This document shows positions 6,542-9,579 of a stretch of DNA of 9,579 nucleotides, one piece after another. The notes below the pieces were generated by a model, which was given only the letters and a program-made list of their open reading frames with translations, had not been told where the DNA came from and searched no databases. The first letter of the stretch is position 1. Every line of letters begins with the position of its first letter. The position numbers and the translations under genes were made by a program. Source of the DNA: Phenylobacterium sp. (lineage in GTDB: Bacteria > Pseudomonadota > Alphaproteobacteria > Caulobacterales > Caulobacteraceae); the NCBI GenBank assembly GCA_028291285.1, contig JAQGIJ010000522.1:1-9579 (forward strand). Direction: 5' to 3'.

Positions 6542-7171
6542 ATGCAGCTGCCCGTCGACCCTGCCCGGTTCGCGGCCTACCTCGGCGTGACCGCCGTGAT
6601 GGTGGTCACGCCGGGGCCGGCCAACCTCTTCGCCATCGCCACCGGCGCGCGGCGCGGCCACGGCGCGGTGCTCGCGGCCGTGGCCGGCATGCTGATCGCC
6701 AACCTGGTCTGGTACGCCGCGGCGGGGCTGGGTCTCGGCGCGCTGGCGCTAGCCTATCCGAAGGTCTTCCGGATCCTCGCCTATGTCGGCGCGGCCTATG
6801 TCGCCTGGCTCGGCCTGCGCGCGCTGATCTCCGCCTGGCGCGCAGATGCCGGCACGGCGCATGCGCCGCAGGTCGCCGGCCGCTCGGCGCTGCGCGACGG
6901 CTTCGTGGTGCAGATCTCCAACCCCAAAGCCCTGCTGTTCACCACCGTGGTGCTGCCGCCCTTCATGGACGCCTCGCGCCCGCTCGGCCCGCAGATCGTG
7001 GTCCTGGCCGCGGTCGTGGTGCTGGGCGACCTGGTGGTGATGACCGCCTACGGCATGGGCGGGGCGGCGATCGCGCGGCGCATGCAGGAGCCGCACTTCC
7101 GCCGCGGCTTTTCGGCCTTCACCGGCGTGCTGCTGATCAGCGCGGCGCTCCTGATCGCGCTGCGGGGCTAG
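6542..7171 (+). CDS. LysE/RhtB family amino-acid exporter
   Basis: A 209-residue inner-membrane translocator of the LysE/RhtB family, which exports amino acids or related small molecules. The hallmark TPGPANLFAIATGARRG is at 23-39 and GFVVQISNPKALLF at 120-133. About six hydrophobic segments are visible: roughly 10-32, 42-71, 75-98, 128-142, 150-175 and 190-207, with a hydrophilic loop at 99-118 between the two halves. The substrate cannot be told from sequence. The ATG at 6542 has GGAG 7 nt upstream. It follows the MAPEG gene by 46 bp on the same strand; a 5-bp stem GAGGC/GCCTC (6494-6506) lies between them but lacks a T-run, so co-transcription is plausible. A lipoprotein gene follows after 169 bp. 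Confidence 0.92.
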   Translation: MQLPVDPARFAAYLGVTAVMVVTPGPANLFAIATGARRGHGAVLAAVAGMLIANLVWYAAAGLGLGALALAYPKVFRILAYVGAAYVAWLGLRALISAWRADAGTAHAPQVAGRSALRDGFVVQISNPKALLFTTVVLPPFMDASRPLGPQIVVLAAVVVLGDLVVMTAYGMGGAAIARRMQEPHFRRGFSAFTGVLLISAALLIALRG

Positions 7172-7274
7172 GGCTTTGCGCTCGCGACGACTTTCCCCTG
7201 AACCGACCGCCGCGCCCGCGCCTCTAACCGGGAGGGCGCAGCGCAGGCGACTTACGTTCGAAGAGCAACCACAA

Positions 7275-7314
7275 TTGCGGACAAGTGTTCTCGCCGTTAG
7301 CTTCCCTCGAGGGA
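7275..7314 (+). promoter_or_regulatory. Weak candidate promoter with adjacent palindrome, lipoprotein gene
   Basis: TTGCGGA (7275-7281) and GTTAGCTT (7296-7303), 14 bp apart, partly fit the Caulobacter housekeeping consensus. A perfect 12-bp palindrome, TCCCTCGAGGGA (7303-7314), begins at the last base of the -10-like element, a position where an operator could act. Palindromes of this length are expected a few times per window at this base composition, so support is modest. Confidence 0.25.
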
Positions 7315-7340
7315 CGAGTTTGCAGAGGTCGAGACAACAG

Positions 7341-7928
7341 ATGGCCAAGAGATCAGCCGCATTCGCCGCCGCCGTCGCCTTGGCGGCCGCGCTCGCGGGC
7401 TGCGCCACGCCCACGCCGTATCAGCCGAATATTCCCGGCCAGGCGACCTCCGGCGGGTATTCGGAGGTGCGAATCGAATCGAACCGCTGGCGGGTGACCT
7501 TCGCCGGCAACAGCCTCACGGCGCGCGAGACGGTCGAGGGCTACCTGCTCTACCGGGCCGCGGAGCTGACCATCCAGCAGGGCTACGACTGGTTCAGCAT
7601 CGTTGACCGCAACACCCAGCGCAGCGGCTACACCTACATCGAGCCCGACCCGCTGTACCATCCCTGGTACGGGCCGGGTTACGGCTTCTGGCGGCCGTCC
7701 TGGCGCTACTACGGCCACGGCTTCGGCTGGCGCACCTGGGATCCGTTCTTCGGCGACCCCTTCTGGGCCGACCGCCTGGACGTGCGCACGGTCGAGAAGT
7801 TCGAGGCCACCGCAGAGATCGTCATGGGCCACGGCGCCAAGCCGGCCGACGACCCGCGCGCCTTCGACGCCCGCCAGGTGATCGCCAACCTGCAGCCGCG
7901 GATCCAGTACCCAGCCCCGAAGCGCTAG
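7341..7928 (+). CDS. CC0125/CC1285 family lipoprotein
   Basis: A 195-residue predicted lipoprotein. The signal peptide is MAKRSAAFAAAVALAAALAG with lipobox LAGC and lipidated Cys21; Ala22 following the cysteine suggests outer-membrane sorting. The mature start PYQPN (26-30) and the conserved run YSEVRIESNRWRVTFAGNSL (40-59) followed by TARETVEGYLLYRAAELT (60-77) and GYDWFSIVDR (81-90) match the Caulobacterales lipoproteins named after CC0125 and CC1285, function unknown. Residues 105-142 form an aromatic/glycine block in which 16 of 38 residues are Tyr, Phe or Trp. A C-terminal part, VRTVEKFEATAEIVMGHG (148-165), follows. The ATG at 7341 is chosen because the signal peptide starts there; GAGG lies 12 nt upstream. 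An open frame continues upstream to 7176 but would bury the signal peptide. The stop lies 16 bp from the stop of the convergent 186-residue gene. Confidence 0.88.
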   Translation: MAKRSAAFAAAVALAAALAGCATPTPYQPNIPGQATSGGYSEVRIESNRWRVTFAGNSLTARETVEGYLLYRAAELTIQQGYDWFSIVDRNTQRSGYTYIEPDPLYHPWYGPGYGFWRPSWRYYGHGFGWRTWDPFFGDPFWADRLDVRTVEKFEATAEIVMGHGAKPADDPRAFDARQVIANLQPRIQYPAPKR

Positions 7929-7944
7929 GACGAGCCCGGGAGCG

Positions 7945-8505
7945 CTAGACGAACCAGCCGTGCTCCGGTCCGTGGGCGAACGCCTCGGGCCGGAACGCGT
8001 CGGGCCAGGCGGCGCTCGGCGCGGGCTCTTCCACGGCCCGATCGATCATCGCGCTCAGGCCGTGCGGCGGGCTCACGGCGTCCCAGAGCGGCAGCGGGCC
8101 GGCATCGGCAAGGTCGCCGAAGGCCAGGGCGGGCGCCGCCTCGGCCGGCGTCCAGGCCGGCTCGCCCACCAGCGGCGGCTCGACCGCGAGGCGCGAGAGG
8201 TCGACGAGGACGAAGCCCAGGGTGAGCAGCGAGGGGCCGTAGGCCGGCATCCGCGCGGCGGTGCCCCAGATCCAGTCGCGGGCGCCCGGCACGCGCCAGG
8301 CGGCCGAGAGCTCCGGCGGGGCGGTGGTCGCGGCGGCGTCCAGTGATTCGAGCGGCTCCCCGGCGGGGCCGACCCGGTCATACCGCGCTGGCGGCCGGGC
8401 GATGAGGGCGGCCCCGGCGCGCCGCTGGGCGAGCAGCCCCTTGCGCGAGACCTGCAGGATGACCGTGGCGAAGAGTAGGACAAGGTAGGCGAGACAGAAG
8501 TCCAT
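7945..8505 (-). CDS. Hypothetical protein with N-terminal membrane segment
   Basis: A 186-residue protein I do not recognise. The first 20 residues (MDFCLAYLVLLFATVILQVS) form one membrane helix, directly followed by a basic stretch RKGLLAQRR (21-29), which predicts the bulk of the protein on the cytoplasmic side. The rest is rich in Ala, Pro, Trp and acidic residues, with a second mildly hydrophobic region at about 88-106 (AYGPSLLTLGFVLVDLSRL) and a tail containing several Trp and His (ending HGPEHGWFV). No catalytic motif is visible. Acidic residues are spread through the second half. The ATG at 8505 has GGAG about 7 nt upstream; a TTG at 8553 would add 16 residues before the helix and has less support. 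It lies 90 bp downstream of the DUF4337 gene on the same strand and could be co-transcribed with it. Confidence 0.7.
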   Translation of the reverse strand: MDFCLAYLVLLFATVILQVSRKGLLAQRRAGAALIARPPARYDRVGPAGEPLESLDAAATTAPPELSAAWRVPGARDWIWGTAARMPAYGPSLLTLGFVLVDLSRLAVEPPLVGEPAWTPAEAAPALAFGDLADAGPLPLWDAVSPPHGLSAMIDRAVEEPAPSAAWPDAFRPEAFAHGPEHGWFV

Positions 8506-8537
8506 GGGCGGCTCCGGTTGGTCCGTCCACGGTACGG

Positions 8538-8556
8538 CTAGTATTACTACCAAATC
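8538..8556 (-). promoter_or_regulatory. AT-rich palindromic patch upstream of the 186-residue gene
   Basis: TAGTA-T-TACTA (8539-8549) is an inverted repeat inside a locally AT-rich patch within otherwise GC-rich sequence. It sits 34-44 bp upstream of the ATG at 8505, in the 90-bp gap after the DUF4337 gene. Position and composition suit a promoter or operator, but no -35/-10 pair is convincing. Confidence 0.25.
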
Positions 8557-8595
8557 CTTGCGGCAGATCAGCGCGTTAGCGGCTATGTTCGCGAT

Positions 8596-9162
8596 CTAGA
8601 GTAGGTAGGCCGCACCCATTACCGCCAGGCCGAGCACCGACAGCACGACCGAGCCCAACCAGAAGGCGCGCTTGCGGGTCACGATGGCCATGGTGCAGAC
8701 GGCGATGGCGATCTCCAGCAGGGTCGCCGCGGCGGTCAGCCAGTGGTGGCGGTGCTCGTGGCCGCGGCTCACCGCCATCAGCTTGTCGCGGTCGGCCTCG
8801 TCCTCCTTGGCGGTGGCGCGGATCTCGGCCTGCTTCTGGGTCTGTTCCTTAGCCGTCGCCTGGTATTGCGCGGAGTGCGCCCCGCCGGCGTCGGCGGCGA
8901 TGCCGTAGACGTGCTTCTTCAGGCTGTCGGCCTGGTACTCGTTCCAGGCGTCGGTGGCCTTGTCCTGCGCCAGCACGGCTTCGCTGGAGGCGGTGATCGC
9001 GCCGCCCGCCTCCACCGTCTCCAGGCTGCCGGCCGTGGCGGCGAGCACTGCCAGCACCGCCACGGTGATCGAGACGCGGCTGACGAATCCGTCGTGCTCG
9101 TGCGCCGCGTGCTCCGCATGCTCGCGGTGTTCGTGGGCTTCCAGAGCTGGGTCGTGGGTCAT
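8596..9162 (-). CDS. DUF4337 domain-containing membrane protein
   Basis: A 188-residue protein matching the DUF4337 family, function unknown. The layout is a histidine-rich N-terminus (7 His in the first 23 residues), a membrane helix at about 27-48, a hydrophilic region to about 140, and two C-terminal helices at about 141-162 and 168-188. The middle region contains the family-like ASSEAVLAQDKATDAWNEYQ (58-77) and a charged, Gln/Lys/Glu-rich stretch YQATAKEQTQKQAEIRATAK (100-119) of likely coiled-coil or long-helix character. A second His cluster, GHEHRHHW (134-141), precedes helix 2. With three helices the middle region and the N-terminus should lie on opposite sides of the membrane. The ATG at 9162 has only a weak GAGCG ribosome-binding site. 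It is divergent from the TPR gene. Confidence 0.87.
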   Translation of the reverse strand: MTHDPALEAHEHREHAEHAAHEHDGFVSRVSITVAVLAVLAATAGSLETVEAGGAITASSEAVLAQDKATDAWNEYQADSLKKHVYGIAADAGGAHSAQYQATAKEQTQKQAEIRATAKEDEADRDKLMAVSRGHEHRHHWLTAAATLLEIAIAVCTMAIVTRKRAFWLGSVVLSVLGLAVMGAAYLL

Positions 9163-9284
9163 GCGGGCGCGCTCGCGGTGGCGTTCGGGGGTGGCGGAGG
9201 ATTTCAGCGATTTCGGCGGTGGTTTCCAGCGGTTCTGCTAGAGACGGGCGCGATGCGCCGCCCCTTCCGCCCGTCCTGCGCGCC
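9163..9284. other. Divergent intergenic region, DUF4337 / TPR genes
   Basis: The 122-bp gap must hold promoters for both flanking genes if they are not leaderless. A -10-like GCTAGAGA (9237-9244, plus strand) partly matches the Caulobacter consensus but has no matching -35. A 5-bp hairpin GGCGC-GAT-GCGCC (9247-9259) lies in the would-be TPR leader. On the minus strand GCTGAAAT is a weak -10-like string. Nothing here is firm. Confidence 0.3.
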
Positions 9285-9579
9285 GTGACCGAGGCGCCGG
9301 AGAGCTTCAAGGCCGCCCTGGCCGCCCAGCACGCCGGCCGCCTGGAAGAGGCCGTGGCCGGCTACCGGGCGACGCTGGCCGAGCGCCCGGACGCCGCGCC
9401 CGCCTATCACAACCTGGCCGCGGTGCTGGGCGCGCTGGGCCGCACCGACGAGGCGGAGGCGGTGCTGCGGGCGGCGCTGGCCCGCTTTCCCCAGGCTGCC
9501 GCCGTGCGCATGAACCTGGCGCTGCAGCGGCTGGCCGAGGGGGACTACGCCGAGGGCCTGCCGCTCTACGAGGCGCGCA
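9285..9579 (+). CDS. Tetratricopeptide-repeat protein, N-terminal part (cut by window edge)
   Basis: The visible 98 codons encode TPR-like helix pairs: AALAAQHAGRLEEAVAGYRA (10-29) with TLAERPDAAPAYHNLAAVLG (30-49), then ALGRTDEAEAVLRAALARFP (50-69) and AAVRMNLALQRLAEGDYAEG (72-91), with the expected small residues and the A-x-x-x-Y/L spacing. The last stretch EGDYAEGLPLYEAR (85-98) is of a kind often seen where TPRs lead into a glycosyltransferase-like C-terminal domain in alphaproteobacteria, but that part lies outside the window. The start is taken as GTG at 9285, the only start codon in frame before the first repeat; no ribosome-binding site is obvious. TPRs are protein-protein interaction scaffolds, so the function is not decided by the part seen. 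Confidence 0.82.
   Translation, partial: MTEAPESFKAALAAQHAGRLEEAVAGYRATLAERPDAAPAYHNLAAVLGALGRTDEAEAVLRAALARFPQAAAVRMNLALQRLAEGDYAEGLPLYEAR

Noticed and set aside
8743..9288. 181-codon plus-strand frame opposite the DUF4337 gene.
   Set aside because: It is Val/Gly/Leu-rich because it is antisense to DUF4337, whose family features are clear.
1..9579. Search for mobile elements, CRISPR, toxin-antitoxin, defence or biosynthetic clusters.
   Set aside because: No transposase, integrase, phage, repeat-spacer or cassette-like genes appear; composition is even across the window.

Overview
The window is a GC-rich bacterial chromosome segment with compact gene spacing, strong G/C preference at third codon positions and long spurious open frames opposite the real genes. 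The gene content (a CC0125/CC1285-type lipoprotein, a Kup transporter, a KTSC protein, MAPEG and DUF4337 proteins) and a candidate promoter resembling the Caulobacter housekeeping consensus (TTGaCgS, N10-14, GCTANAWC) point to an alphaproteobacterium, most likely Caulobacteraceae (Caulobacter/Phenylobacterium/Brevundimonas-like). The family assignment is inference from remembered protein families, not a database search.

Layout. 1-419 (-): N-terminal 139 residues of PyrF (orotidine 5'-phosphate decarboxylase), running off the left edge. 500-1192 (+): MarC-family membrane protein, divergent from pyrF. 1215-2015 (-): short-chain dehydrogenase, tail-to-tail with the MarC gene. 2197-4116 (+): Kup potassium uptake protein, followed after 3 bp by a 113-residue membrane protein of unknown function. 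4532-5761 (+): argG. 5765-5968/5992 (-): KTSC-domain protein, tail-to-tail with argG, 3 bp apart. 6091-6495 (+): MAPEG protein. 6542-7171 (+): LysE/RhtB-type exporter. 7341-7928 (+): aromatic-rich lipoprotein of CC0125/CC1285 type. 7945-8505 (-): unrecognised 186-residue protein with an N-terminal membrane segment. 8596-9162 (-): DUF4337 membrane protein with histidine clusters. 9285-end (+): start of a TPR protein running off the right edge.

How the genes relate. This looks like ordinary core and lineage-specific chromosome: pyrimidine synthesis (pyrF), arginine synthesis (argG), potassium uptake (kup), and several membrane or envelope proteins. Frequent strand switches make most genes single transcription units. 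The likely co-transcribed pairs are kup with the 113-residue gene, possibly MAPEG with LysE, and possibly DUF4337 with the 186-residue gene. I see no rRNA or tRNA gene, CRISPR array, insertion sequence, phage gene, toxin-antitoxin pair or defence cassette, and no gap without a gene longer than about 180 bp. I found no convincing new multi-gene system. The points most worth a second look are the start site of the KTSC gene, the small membrane protein behind kup, predicted leader hairpins before kup and the MAPEG gene, the two lineage-specific envelope proteins and the unrecognised 186-residue protein.
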